DNA of 64,000 nucleotides from Spirochaetia bacterium (GTDB lineage: Bacteria; Spirochaetota; Spirochaetia; CADAEX01): positions 26,372-90,371 of the forward strand of contig JAGCPA010000092.1 in assembly GCA_017642445.1 (NCBI GenBank), written 5' to 3'. The translations under genes were made by a program, and so were the position numbers. The notes beneath the pieces were generated by a model. That model saw only the letters and a program-made list of their open reading frames with translations. It made no database searches and was not told where the DNA came from. Position 1 is the stretch's first letter. Every line of letters starts with the position of its first letter. Of the stretch, positions 8,706 through 17,317 are shown one piece after another.

Positions 8706-9650
8706 ATGAATATAGTTTCAACCGTTCAATTGTCAGATGAAAATATTGAATATATTTACTCAAAAACCCATGAAAGAGTTTCTTATATTGATAAAATGAT
8801 ATCCTCTCTAATGTCGATTGAAAACATAGAAATACTTCTTGCCCGTGATAGAGATATAACTATTTCACTTTTGGAAGAAATGATTTCGCTAAAAATGATT
8901 TTCATAGTTAGTACAGGTGTTGAAAAAATACCATTTAAATATTTGCAAGAAAGAAATATTATGGTTGCTAATACGACAGGGGTAAGCGAAGAGGCGATGT
9001 CTAATTATGTAATTGGGGCATTGCTAAGCTTTTCAAGTAATTTTCTAAATTGTTTTCACTATAAAAATCAGCGGCATTGGCAGAAATATTTATGTACAGA
9101 ACCATTGGTAGAAAAAAAATTATTAATTTGTGGCGCTGGAAAAATAGGTAGAAAAATAGCAGAAAAGGCGAAAGCTTTTAAAATACGAACAATTGGTATT
9201 AAAACAAAAATTGAACAAGTTAGTTATTTTGATGAAATATACGATATGACAGCTTTCGAAAAACAACTTAGGGAAGCAGACTATACCGTTTGTTGTTTGC
9301 CTTTAACAAAACAGACTTATAAACTTTTTAACGCCAATGTTTTTTCAATGATGAAACAAAGTTCTGTTTTTATTAATATATCGAGAGGTGGTCTTGTTGA
9401 TGAAGATGCGCTAATTGTTGCCTTGGAGGATAATCAAATAAAAGGGGCTGTTCTTGATGTATTTGAAACAGAACCTTTGCCCAAAGAAAGCAAATTATGG
9501 GATTTAGATAATGTCATATTAACACCACATTCTAGCGGAAGAATACATAATTTTTTAGATTATTCAATTCATTGTTTTTGTAACAACTTAATATCTTATA
9601 AAACGACTGGCAGGCTTGTTTCTCCCATTGATTTAGACAAGGGGTATTGA
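8706..9650 (+). CDS. D-2-hydroxyacid dehydrogenase family protein
   Basis: A 314-residue NAD-dependent dehydrogenase. The Rossmann motif reads CGAGKIGRKI (GxGxxG). Catalytic residues are in NISRGGLVDE (Arg), VFETEP (Glu) and LTPHSSG (His), the full Arg-Glu-His set of the D-isomer-specific 2-hydroxyacid dehydrogenases. It would interconvert a 2-oxo acid and a D-2-hydroxy acid. Together with the preceding metallolyase it could produce a hydroxy-acid substituent for the glycan; the acyltransferase next door could attach an acyl group, but that link is inference. Its stop overlaps the next start. Confidence 0.85.
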   Translation: MNIVSTVQLSDENIEYIYSKTHERVSYIDKMISSLMSIENIEILLARDRDITISLLEEMISLKMIFIVSTGVEKIPFKYLQERNIMVANTTGVSEEAMSNYVIGALLSFSSNFLNCFHYKNQRHWQKYLCTEPLVEKKLLICGAGKIGRKIAEKAKAFKIRTIGIKTKIEQVSYFDEIYDMTAFEKQLREADYTVCCLPLTKQTYKLFNANVFSMMKQSSVFINISRGGLVDEDALIVALEDNQIKGAVLDVFETEPLPKESKLWDLDNVILTPHSSGRIHNFLDYSIHCFCNNLISYKTTGRLVSPIDLDKGY

Positions 9651-10729
9651 TTTTGGAAGAGCAACGCTTAGATTGGATTGATATGTCAAAAGGAATCGGA
9701 ATAATTCTTGTTGTTTTAGGGCATTGTTTTAACAAAGGAAATCCTATCCATAATTGGATTTTTAGTTTTCATATGCCACTTTTTTTTATTCTTTCTGGTT
9801 TCTGTTTCCATATTGAAAAATATCCCGAGTTTAACATATTGTTAAGAAAAAAGATTTCAAGACTTATCGTTCCTTTCATAAAGTTTTGGGTGTTAGCATT
9901 GTTCGTGTCGCTTCTAATTCCATATATGCGAAAAGATATCACTTTAAGTACAGTGCTAACTGTGTTATATACAGGGTGGCCTGGTCCAATTCATATGGGA
10001 TCAATATGGTATTTATTAAGCCTTTTCATATGTATGTGTGCCTTTTGGATATTAACTAGAATAGAAACAGAGTTGAAGCTAAAAAAAATTGTTGTTGTTA
10101 TGATTATTTTAAGCGGATTATTGGGATGTATTATCAGCAAGCTTAAATCACAATTCTATGATACAGGTCGGGTTGCAGAAGAATTTCATTATTTTTTACC
10201 AGGTAATAGGTTACCTTTAACAATTGACGCTACATTTACATCAATTGTCTTTTTTTATATTGGGGTTTTGTTGCAAAAGAAAGAATTATTAATATTTAAT
10301 TTAGATAATTATTTGATAAAAATTGGTATAGGAATTGTAATAAGCATTATAGTATCACTTTTCCTAAATTCAAGAGTTAATTTACATGGGTGTACATTGG
10401 GGAATTGTTTCTACTTTTATTTAGCCGCCCTTGCTGGAAGTTTTGTGGTAATGATTTTTTCTCGAAAGATTTGTAAAAAAAATTTTTTCAATTATATTAA
10501 ATCTTGTTTCATTTTTTTGGGGAAAAACAGCCTTTTAATGCTCGGCGTACAGTCGTTGGGAATAAATATATATGTATCAACAATAAATCAAATCTTAAAT
10601 AAAAACTATATATTGTTTGAAACAGTGCCTGTAAAACATGGTGTGATTATGTTTTTTGTAGTCACATTGATTTTTTTCCCAATATTATACGTGTTAAATA
10701 AAAGGTTGCCAGAGTCTATAAAAATATGA
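9647..10729 (+). CDS. Acyltransferase 3 family membrane protein
   Basis: A 360-residue polytopic membrane protein. Near the N-terminus it has RLDWIDMSKGIGIILVVLGH followed by FSFHMPLFFILSGF, the paired hallmark of acyltransferase 3 (OafA/Oac-like) proteins, with the conserved histidine in LGH. About ten hydrophobic segments follow. Family members O-acylate (usually O-acetylate) sugars of surface glycans on the lipid-linked intermediate. The likely start is TTG 9647 overlapping the upstream TGA; TTG 9653 is an alternative. No C-terminal SGNH domain is present. Confidence 0.85.
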   Translation: MILEEQRLDWIDMSKGIGIILVVLGHCFNKGNPIHNWIFSFHMPLFFILSGFCFHIEKYPEFNILLRKKISRLIVPFIKFWVLALFVSLLIPYMRKDITLSTVLTVLYTGWPGPIHMGSIWYLLSLFICMCAFWILTRIETELKLKKIVVVMIILSGLLGCIISKLKSQFYDTGRVAEEFHYFLPGNRLPLTIDATFTSIVFFYIGVLLQKKELLIFNLDNYLIKIGIGIVISIIVSLFLNSRVNLHGCTLGNCFYFYLAALAGSFVVMIFSRKICKKNFFNYIKSCFIFLGKNSLLMLGVQSLGINIYVSTINQILNKNYILFETVPVKHGVIMFFVVTLIFFPILYVLNKRLPESIKI

Positions 10730-10768
10730 TTTATGGTTTCTAGCTATAAAATTATGGAGAAATATACC

Positions 10769-11704
10769 ATGAAGAAAGTATCTATAGTTGTAGCATGTTA
10801 CAATGAAGAAAAAAATGTAATTCCATTAGTTGCTTCAATTAAGAAACTGTTTTCCGAAAAACTTTACAATTATGCTTATGAAATTATATTTATAGACAAT
10901 GATTCTACAGATAATACACAGCAGCAAATAATTGCATTGTGCCAAGGAGATAAATGTATTAAGGCAATTTTCAATTCTCGCAATTTCGGATCAATCCGCT
11001 CGTCAGTTTATGGTTTATTAAATGCTTCTGGGGATTGCGTTATTAAGATGTGTGCTGACTTTGAAGATCCTCCAGAGTTAATAGTGAATTTTGTAAATGA
11101 ATGGGAAAAGGGAAGCAAAATAGTTTTAGGTATAAAAAACAAAACAAAAGAAAAGTTTCCAATGTCATTTATTCGTACAGTTTATTATAAATTTATAAAA
11201 AAAATTACAGATATTAATCATATTGATAATTTTGTTGGATATGGGCTTTACGATAAAAAGTTTATAGATATAGTGAGAGAATTAAAGGATCCTATGCCTT
11301 ATTTTAGAGGAATTGTGGCGGAACTTGGATTTAAACATAAAACAGTATTTTATACACGACCTGTGCGAAAATGTGGTAAAAGCAAATATAACTTTTATAG
11401 ATTATATGACTATGCAATGCTTGGTATAACAGCATATTCTAAGATTCCGTTGCGCATTCTTTGTTTTATAGGTGGAATATGTGCTTTGGGCAGTATTTTT
11501 ACAGCTTTTGGTTATACTGTGTATAAAATATTTAATTGGCATAGTTTTTCTATGGGGATGGCTCCTGTTATAATAGGAATATATTTTCTTGGATCAATGC
11601 AATTGTTATTTCTTGGAATTATGGGTGAATATATTCTTAACATTAATACACGAGTGTTAAATAGGCCGCTTATAACTGAAGAGCGGAGAATTAATTTTGA
11701 ATAA
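10769..11704 (+). CDS. GtrB-like polyprenyl-phosphate glycosyltransferase (GT2)
   Basis: A family 2 glycosyltransferase of about 311 residues. The N-terminal domain starts SIVVACYNEEKNV and holds the nucleotide-sugar acidic motif FIDNDSTD, then MCADFEDPPE. Two C-terminal hydrophobic segments anchor it in the membrane, as in GtrB/DPM1-type enzymes that load a sugar onto undecaprenyl phosphate. I prefer the ATG at 10769, with GGAGA at 10756-10760, over in-frame ATGs at 10733 and 10754. The next gene is its usual partner GtrA. The pair, with the GT-C protein two genes on, forms a glycan side-branch module. Confidence 0.88.
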   Translation: MKKVSIVVACYNEEKNVIPLVASIKKLFSEKLYNYAYEIIFIDNDSTDNTQQQIIALCQGDKCIKAIFNSRNFGSIRSSVYGLLNASGDCVIKMCADFEDPPELIVNFVNEWEKGSKIVLGIKNKTKEKFPMSFIRTVYYKFIKKITDINHIDNFVGYGLYDKKFIDIVRELKDPMPYFRGIVAELGFKHKTVFYTRPVRKCGKSKYNFYRLYDYAMLGITAYSKIPLRILCFIGGICALGSIFTAFGYTVYKIFNWHSFSMGMAPVIIGIYFLGSMQLLFLGIMGEYILNINTRVLNRPLITEERRINFE

Positions 11705-12122
11705 TAGAATAGCAAGATATATACAGTTTATAAAATTTGGGCTGGTTGGCATCTCTAATACAATTGTTTTTTATATTACCTATTGCTTGCTTATTTTTTT
11801 AGGTTTTCATTATCTTATAGCAAGTCTTTTAGGTTTTCTTTTTGGTGTGTTAAATTCATTTTATTTTAATAATAAATTTGTTTTTAAAAAAGGAAAATTA
11901 GAAGCACGTAATCCGTGGTTAGTACTAATAAAAACACTTATTTCATATGGTCTAACAAGTTATGTAATTGGCAGTATTTTATTAGTGCTGTTTATTGAAG
12001 GTTTGGGAATATCTAAATATATTGCTCCTTTTTTAGGTTTGATGGTAAAAATTCCATTAAATTTTATTTTAAATAAAAACTGGGCATATAAATCTTCTAA
12101 AATGGAGGAAAAATCAGACTAA
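11697..12122 (+). CDS. GtrA family flippase
   Basis: A 141-residue protein with four hydrophobic segments. Motifs typical of GtrA are FIKFGLVGISNT at the N-terminus and NSFYFNNKFVFK in the loop after the second segment. GtrA proteins are thought to flip the polyprenyl-phosphate sugar made by GtrB across the inner membrane. The TTG start overlaps the end of the GtrB-like gene by eight bases. Confidence 0.88.
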   Translation: MNNRIARYIQFIKFGLVGISNTIVFYITYCLLIFLGFHYLIASLLGFLFGVLNSFYFNNKFVFKKGKLEARNPWLVLIKTLISYGLTSYVIGSILLVLFIEGLGISKYIAPFLGLMVKIPLNFILNKNWAYKSSKMEEKSD

Positions 12123-12123
12123 A

Positions 12124-12870
12124 ATGGCAATAAAAAGTTTTAATGAAATCGCAGAAATATATGATAAGAACTTGGAAGAACTTCTTGGTAAGTATATGAA
12201 GGGAGGAACAGAAAAGTATGCGGAATATAAAGTGCAACTAATTCATAACCTGCTGAAAACACATAATATTAATTCCATTCTTGATTTTGGATGTGGAGTA
12301 GGTCGGAGTTTAAAATACTTGACGAAATACTATCCTCAAGCAGAACTTTGGGGATGTGATATTGCAGATGAAGAATTGCAAATTGCAAAAAAAATTTTTC
12401 CAAAAGTTTCTTTTTTTAATAATGGATATTTAGAAGAATTCTCTAGCGGAGAAAAAAGTTTTGACTTGATTTTTACATCATGCGTTATGCATCATATTAA
12501 CCCAACGGAAAGAAAAGCGTGGGTCAAGGCTGTATTGAATAGATTGAATAAAGGAGGATATTGGGCTATTTTTGAGCATAATTTGATTAATCCCTATACG
12601 AAAAAAATTGTCATAGATAAAGATAATAAGTCTGATGATATCAATTGGATGTTTTCAAGAAAAAAGCTAATAAAGCTGTTTGAGGGTATAACAGATGTAA
12701 ATATTTTTTGGCAAGGTTATACATTATTTTTCCCTTTTAGATTTACATCAATACAGTACCATGAAAATAGTTACGACTTTTCTTATTTTTTAACTAATTG
12801 CGAACGTCTCTTTAAATGGTGTCCTTTGGGTGCCCAGCAATGTATTATTGTGAAAAACAAGGGAGAATAA
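12124..12870 (+). CDS. Class I SAM-dependent methyltransferase
   Basis: A 248-residue Rossmann-like methyltransferase. SAM-binding motif I reads ILDFGCGVGRS near residue 55, with an acidic motif II (LWGCDIADEE) and FDLIFTSCVMHHI as the post-II segment. The target is not shown by sequence. Its position between GtrA and a GT-C-type transferase suggests methylation of a glycan sugar or of a lipid-linked precursor. There is one base between the gtrA stop and this ATG. Confidence 0.8.
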   Translation: MAIKSFNEIAEIYDKNLEELLGKYMKGGTEKYAEYKVQLIHNLLKTHNINSILDFGCGVGRSLKYLTKYYPQAELWGCDIADEELQIAKKIFPKVSFFNNGYLEEFSSGEKSFDLIFTSCVMHHINPTERKAWVKAVLNRLNKGGYWAIFEHNLINPYTKKIVIDKDNKSDDINWMFSRKKLIKLFEGITDVNIFWQGYTLFFPFRFTSIQYHENSYDFSYFLTNCERLFKWCPLGAQQCIIVKNKGE

Positions 12871-12875
12871 CAAAA

Positions 12876-14261
12876 ATGACAAAAATATTCGCAATAATGG
12901 TTTTTGTTTTCTTAGTTGCTATATTGGCCATATTGTTCTTTGGTAAAAGATATGCATTTTTTCTCTTGAAAATAGGTATGGCAACAAAAGATAAAATTTT
13001 TATCATTATTTTTCTATCTTTAACTTTTTTTTCTCTATTTCAATTATCTTTTGGAGATAAATATGGCTATTATTTTTTTGTAAACCCAAACCCCTCCTAT
13101 GAACTTCCCAGTAACACAAAAAGTGATTTGTATGTTTCTATAATCGATGAATCAGGTGGCAAATGGGGAGAAAAAATGATGAAGACTTATCCGCCTCTTG
13201 CAACCTTTCCATATCAAGTTCTTGCAAAAATGCTTCCATATGAGCTTGTGAAAAACGATAGAACTCGTAACTGGGAGAAAACAATAATCTTGAGAGATAC
13301 AATGCCTGGCTCGGTTATAGGTATTGTAAATAATTTGTTGTTTATACTTCCATTTGTTTTAATTTGTGTTTTTTTCATCCAAGGGGATAAAATACGAAAA
13401 ATACTTTATACGAGTTTGCTTTCTATTTCTGGTGTAATGATCTGGGTTCTTGAACGAGGCAACTTAATTAGTTATTCTTTTCTTTTTCTCTTGTTATTTG
13501 TTATTTTATATGAGAATGGCAAAACAAGATCTTTAAAATTAGTTTCGTATTTTTTTCTTGCAATTTCCGCAAATTTAAAAATATATCCAGCATGTTTTGG
13601 GATGCTTTTACTTATCAAAAAAGATTATAGGGGGGTTGCTTATTCAATTGTCATTTCAATAATTATTTATATTCTATCTTTCTTTTTGTGTGGATATGCC
13701 CCCTCTGAGTTCGGAAGAAATTTCTTAAATGTATTTTCTTATAGTGATTCATACACAGCTTTTCTTAACAATTATAATTTTTCTGCTAGAAACTTCTTGG
13801 CACTTCTAAATTATTTATTAGTAAAAATAGCAGGAAAGTTTCAATTGTTAGATTTGCATAACTTTATTTTTATTGCGTTCACTTTTTTAGAGTTTTTTAT
13901 AGGATTATTCATTTCTTGGTACTCTTCATTATTCTGGAAAAGGCTGGCAGGACTTTCGTTGCTTTGTATACTTGTTCCAGTAATGTCATGGCAGTATGCT
14001 TTAATTTTTCTGTTTATTCCATTACTTTATTTTATCAATGATTATGACGATTCTAAGTCAAGCAGGTTTTATGCGGTTTTATTTGCAATTATTATTTCTT
14101 TTTTGATAATCCCCATCAGCGCTTCATTGCAAAAACAACCTCTGACAGCTAATTTTGTGGTTCAGGATTTTGCGGTACAGTTCTTAATGCTTACGCTCTT
14201 TTTAGAATCATTACATAATTATTGGGAACAAAGGTCTTTAGCAAATAAAAAAATAATCTAA
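12876..14261 (+). CDS. Polytopic GT-C type glycosyltransferase (GT87/DUF2029-like)
   Basis: A membrane protein of about 461 residues with roughly ten hydrophobic segments. A large periplasmic loop follows the second segment and contains YPPLATFPYQ. That loop and the general shape resemble GT87/DUF2029 polyprenyl-sugar-dependent transferases. Together with GtrB and GtrA this completes the three-gene logic: load sugar, flip it, transfer it outside to the glycan. I start it at ATG 12876, five bases after the methyltransferase stop; the longer open frame from 12816 merely overlaps that gene. It has 6 consecutive Gs near 13630. Confidence 0.65.
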   Translation: MTKIFAIMVFVFLVAILAILFFGKRYAFFLLKIGMATKDKIFIIIFLSLTFFSLFQLSFGDKYGYYFFVNPNPSYELPSNTKSDLYVSIIDESGGKWGEKMMKTYPPLATFPYQVLAKMLPYELVKNDRTRNWEKTIILRDTMPGSVIGIVNNLLFILPFVLICVFFIQGDKIRKILYTSLLSISGVMIWVLERGNLISYSFLFLLLFVILYENGKTRSLKLVSYFFLAISANLKIYPACFGMLLLIKKDYRGVAYSIVISIIIYILSFFLCGYAPSEFGRNFLNVFSYSDSYTAFLNNYNFSARNFLALLNYLLVKIAGKFQLLDLHNFIFIAFTFLEFFIGLFISWYSSLFWKRLAGLSLLCILVPVMSWQYALIFLFIPLLYFINDYDDSKSSRFYAVLFAIIISFLIIPISASLQKQPLTANFVVQDFAVQFLMLTLFLESLHNYWEQRSLANKKII

Positions 14262-14318
14262 GGGATTCAAGAATTAAAAAATGTAAATTTATTATAACGA
14301 GACAAAAGGGTATATTAT

Positions 14319-15119
14319 ATGGATAAATTACAGAAAATGATAAAAGGAGCTGTGAAAAACACTTATAGCTATAGGGGTTTATTAAAGCAGCTTGTAACAC
14401 GAGATTTAAAGCTAAAATACAGAAGAAGTGTATTGGGATATCTGTGGAGTGTTCTAAACCCATTGTTGACAATGCTTATAATGACTATTGTTTTTTCCCA
14501 TATGTTTCGTTTTCAGATAGTTAATTATCCCGTATATTTGCTTTGTGGTAATATTATATTTGGTGTATTCAGTTCAACAACAATCAAAAGCTGTCATGCT
14601 GTTTTGGATAATGCTGCTTTGATAAAAAAAGTATACTTACCCAAGTATATTTTTGTATTCAGCCGAGTCACAAGCGGTTTTGTAGATTTTTTATTTTCAT
14701 TTGCTGCATTAATATTTGTTTTATTGATTACTAAATCAAAATTTAGTTTATATAATTTATTATTCTTTATTCCATGCATTGAAATCTATTTGTTTAGTCT
14801 AGGGATGAGTTTGTTTCTTGCCCAGGCAAATGTTTTTTTCCGTGATATACAGTATTTATATGGTGTTTTTTGTACTGCGTTAAATTATTTATGCGTTTTG
14901 TTTTATCCTATTGAAGCATTGCCGACAAATGTCCGTTTTTTTGTTGAGAACTTTAACCCTATTTATCTTTACATTACAATGTTTAGGCAATGTGTTCACT
15001 TAAATGTTCTAATTAGTCCTCAGATGGTCTTAAGAGGTTTACTTTGGGCATTATGTATGTTTGTTTTTGGGATTTTTTGTTTTAAACGAAGTCAAGAAAA
15101 ATTTATTCTTTATATATAA
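14319..15119 (+). CDS. wzm: ABC-2 type O-antigen export permease (Wzm)
   Basis: A 266-residue inner-membrane protein with about six hydrophobic segments. The N-terminal LVTRDLKLKYRRSVLGYLWSVLNP is the hallmark of Wzm/TagG/KpsM-type polysaccharide export permeases. It pairs with the ATPase gene 28 bases downstream to export a finished undecaprenyl-linked polysaccharide to the periplasm. An AAAGGG at 14305-14310 is a plausible ribosome-binding site. The 57-base gap before it has a TATAAC at 14293-14298 but no convincing -35, so I do not call a promoter. Confidence 0.93.
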   Translation: MDKLQKMIKGAVKNTYSYRGLLKQLVTRDLKLKYRRSVLGYLWSVLNPLLTMLIMTIVFSHMFRFQIVNYPVYLLCGNIIFGVFSSTTIKSCHAVLDNAALIKKVYLPKYIFVFSRVTSGFVDFLFSFAALIFVLLITKSKFSLYNLLFFIPCIEIYLFSLGMSLFLAQANVFFRDIQYLYGVFCTALNYLCVLFYPIEALPTNVRFFVENFNPIYLYITMFRQCVHLNVLISPQMVLRGLLWALCMFVFGIFCFKRSQEKFILYI

Positions 15120-15147
15120 GAAATAGAATAGGCAGGGAGATAAAAGA

Positions 15148-15888
15148 TTGCAGTTAGAAGAGGAGCTAATAGTCGAAGTAAATAATGTCTTTATTCAGTT
15201 TAATATGGCGACAGAACGAGTGAGTCATCTTAAAGAATATGTTATAAAACTTTTAAAACACCAGCTTTTATTCCAGAAATTTGAAGCCTTAAAGGGAATA
15301 ACTTTTAATGTGAAAAAAGGAGAGGCTTGGGGGATTGTTGGGGCAAATGGATCTGGTAAATCCACCTTATTAAAAACTATAAGTGGTATTTTAAAACCAT
15401 ATAAAGGAAATGTAAAAATAAAAGGTACTGTTTCTCCATTGATAGAACTTGGCGCTGGTTTTGATGGGGAAATGACAGCCCGCGAAAATATTTTTCTTAA
15501 TGGGTGCGTTCTTGGTTACACAGAAGAGTTCCTTAAAGAAAAGTTTGATGAGATTGTTGATTTTGCAGAAGTTAGAGAATTTCTTGATGTACCATTAAAA
15601 AATTTTTCAAGTGGTATGGCGGCACGCCTGGGGTTCGCAATTGCGACAACAGTTAAACCAGATATATTGATATGCGACGAGGTTCTTGCTGTTGGTGATT
15701 TTAAGTTCCAGGAAAAATGTGAAAAACGAATGAATGATCTTTTAAGCGGCGGAACAACCTTACTTTTTGTGTCTCATTCTATCGAACAAGTTAAGCGTAT
15801 GTGCAAAAAAGCTATTTGGCTTGATCACGGCGAGATGAAAATGATTGGTGAAGCCGATGAGGTTTGTGACTTATATTCAAAAAGCTAA
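15148..15888 (+). CDS. wzt: ABC exporter ATP-binding subunit (Wzt)
   Basis: A 246-residue ABC ATPase. Walker A GANGSGKST begins at residue 65, the signature reads NFSSGMAARLGF, and Walker B is ILICDEVLAVGD followed by an H-loop in LLFVSHS. The LAVGD sequence and the FSSGM signature are typical of Wzt/TagH polysaccharide ATPases. It ends right after the nucleotide-binding domain, so it lacks the C-terminal carbohydrate-binding domain that recognises a terminal glycan cap in Wzt of some E. coli O-types. The start is TTG 15148 behind GGGAG at 15135-15139. Confidence 0.93.
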   Translation: MQLEEELIVEVNNVFIQFNMATERVSHLKEYVIKLLKHQLLFQKFEALKGITFNVKKGEAWGIVGANGSGKSTLLKTISGILKPYKGNVKIKGTVSPLIELGAGFDGEMTARENIFLNGCVLGYTEEFLKEKFDEIVDFAEVREFLDVPLKNFSSGMAARLGFAIATTVKPDILICDEVLAVGDFKFQEKCEKRMNDLLSGGTTLLFVSHSIEQVKRMCKKAIWLDHGEMKMIGEADEVCDLYSKS

Positions 15889-15924
15889 TATAACATTATT
15901 CTAATAAAAAGCAGAAGGTAAAAT

Positions 15925-17307
15925 ATGTCTAATACTGTACAATCCATATTAAAAAGTTGGTGCATAAACGAAAGTTCACTTAATCCTACTGCAGAACTTC
16001 TTGCATGGATAAAAGAAAGAAATAACAATATATATGTAAATATAGAAAAAAAACCTCTTAAATCAATGAGTAATTGGTTTTATGATGAAGCAACTGGAAA
16101 AATTTGTAATAAGAATAATAGTTTCTTCTCTATTTCTGGTATTCATTGTGAAAAAGAAGATGGTTCGGAGTGGGATCAGCCAATAATTTTACAAAATGAA
16201 ATTGGGTATCTTGGAATTATTTGCAAAAATTTTGACGGAATAATGCATTTTTTAATGCAGGCAAAAATTGAACCAGGAAATGTTAATAAGGTTCAAATTT
16301 CTCCAACAATACAAGCCACTAAAAGTAATTTTACACTGAAGCATGGAGGAGCAAAGCCACTTTACTTAGATTATTTTCAGGCTAGCTCAAAATATGAAAT
16401 TATAGTTGATCAGATTCAATCAGAACAAGCATCTTGTTTTTATAAGAAACGAAATCGGAATATTATTATTCGTGTAGAAGGCGATATTCCTGTTTACCCC
16501 TCTCATCGCTGGATGACATTGGGACAAATAAAAGCATTAATGCATATAGATAATCTTGTTAATATGGATACCCGAACAGTTTTATCATGCATACCTTTTT
16601 GCAATTTAAATTTGTCATGTGATATTTCGGATATTAATAAAAGGATTAAAAACAAAACTCTTTTTCAGTCAATAATTGGATACAGAGATAATAATGTTGA
16701 AAAAGCATATAATTATATAAATAATATTAAAATGTCAGGTGGTATTAAATCTGAACTTATTCCGCTTTCTATGATGAAAGACTGGGAGCTAAAAACCAAT
16801 GAATTGGTGAATAATAATCCATGGCCATTTAAAGTTATTTTTTGTGATGTAACTATAGAGGGCCGAGAAGTAAAAAATTGGAATCAGCCGTTTTTTGAGG
16901 CAACTGGAAGTTCGTTATTTGGTTTGTTGTGTGTAGAAGATAATGGTGTATTGAAATTTTTAGTTAAAGCTACAGTTGAAGTAGGATGTTTTGATTGTGT
17001 AGAACTTGGTCCTACCGTGAGATATATTGCATTTTCTTCAGAAAAAAAGAATGAAATTGACTTATTATTTGATAACCTAGTTAAAAATAGAGATTCTGTT
17101 ATGTTTGATAATTATCTTTCTGAAGAGGGGGGGCGTTTTTATCATGAATGTAATCGCAATGTTATCGTTCGTATAAAAAAACAGGATTTGCCCATACTGC
17201 CTGATGGATATTTCCTTTTTGACTATAAAACATTAAATTCTTTAGTGCAGATAAATAATACACTGAATATACAATTACGAAATCTTCTTTCATTATTGGA
17301 GGTGTAA
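15925..17307 (+). CDS. NDP-4-keto-6-deoxyhexose 2,3-dehydratase
   Basis: A 460-residue protein made of two homologous halves. Each has a W-x-(Q/N)P segment (DGSEWDQPII and VKNWNQPF), an FLVKA/FLMQA strand and a GP/SPT element (ISPTIQAT, LGPTVRY). This duplicated layout is that of the EvaA/TylX3-type 2,3-dehydratases, which remove the C2 hydroxyl on the way to 2,6-dideoxy sugars. Known members mainly use dTDP-sugars; here the nearest 4,6-dehydratase makes a CDP-sugar, while rmlAB lie 17 kb downstream. A run of seven Gs at 17127-17133 lies in the second half. The ketoreductase that normally takes its unstable product follows after 10 bases. Confidence 0.88.
   Translation: MSNTVQSILKSWCINESSLNPTAELLAWIKERNNNIYVNIEKKPLKSMSNWFYDEATGKICNKNNSFFSISGIHCEKEDGSEWDQPIILQNEIGYLGIICKNFDGIMHFLMQAKIEPGNVNKVQISPTIQATKSNFTLKHGGAKPLYLDYFQASSKYEIIVDQIQSEQASCFYKKRNRNIIIRVEGDIPVYPSHRWMTLGQIKALMHIDNLVNMDTRTVLSCIPFCNLNLSCDISDINKRIKNKTLFQSIIGYRDNNVEKAYNYINNIKMSGGIKSELIPLSMMKDWELKTNELVNNNPWPFKVIFCDVTIEGREVKNWNQPFFEATGSSLFGLLCVEDNGVLKFLVKATVEVGCFDCVELGPTVRYIAFSSEKKNEIDLLFDNLVKNRDSVMFDNYLSEEGGRFYHECNRNVIVRIKKQDLPILPDGYFLFDYKTLNSLVQINNTLNIQLRNLLSLLEV
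17127..17133 (+). repeat. Seven-guanine run in the 2,3-dehydratase gene
   Basis: Seven consecutive Gs occur in a markedly AT-rich gene, in frame as EGG. It is a shorter and weaker slippage candidate than the ten-C tract in rfbG. Confidence 0.6.
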
Positions 17308-17317
17308 TATAAAGACT

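Noticed and set aside
14262..14318. Promoter before wzm
   Set aside because: A TATAAC is present but no -35 at an acceptable distance.
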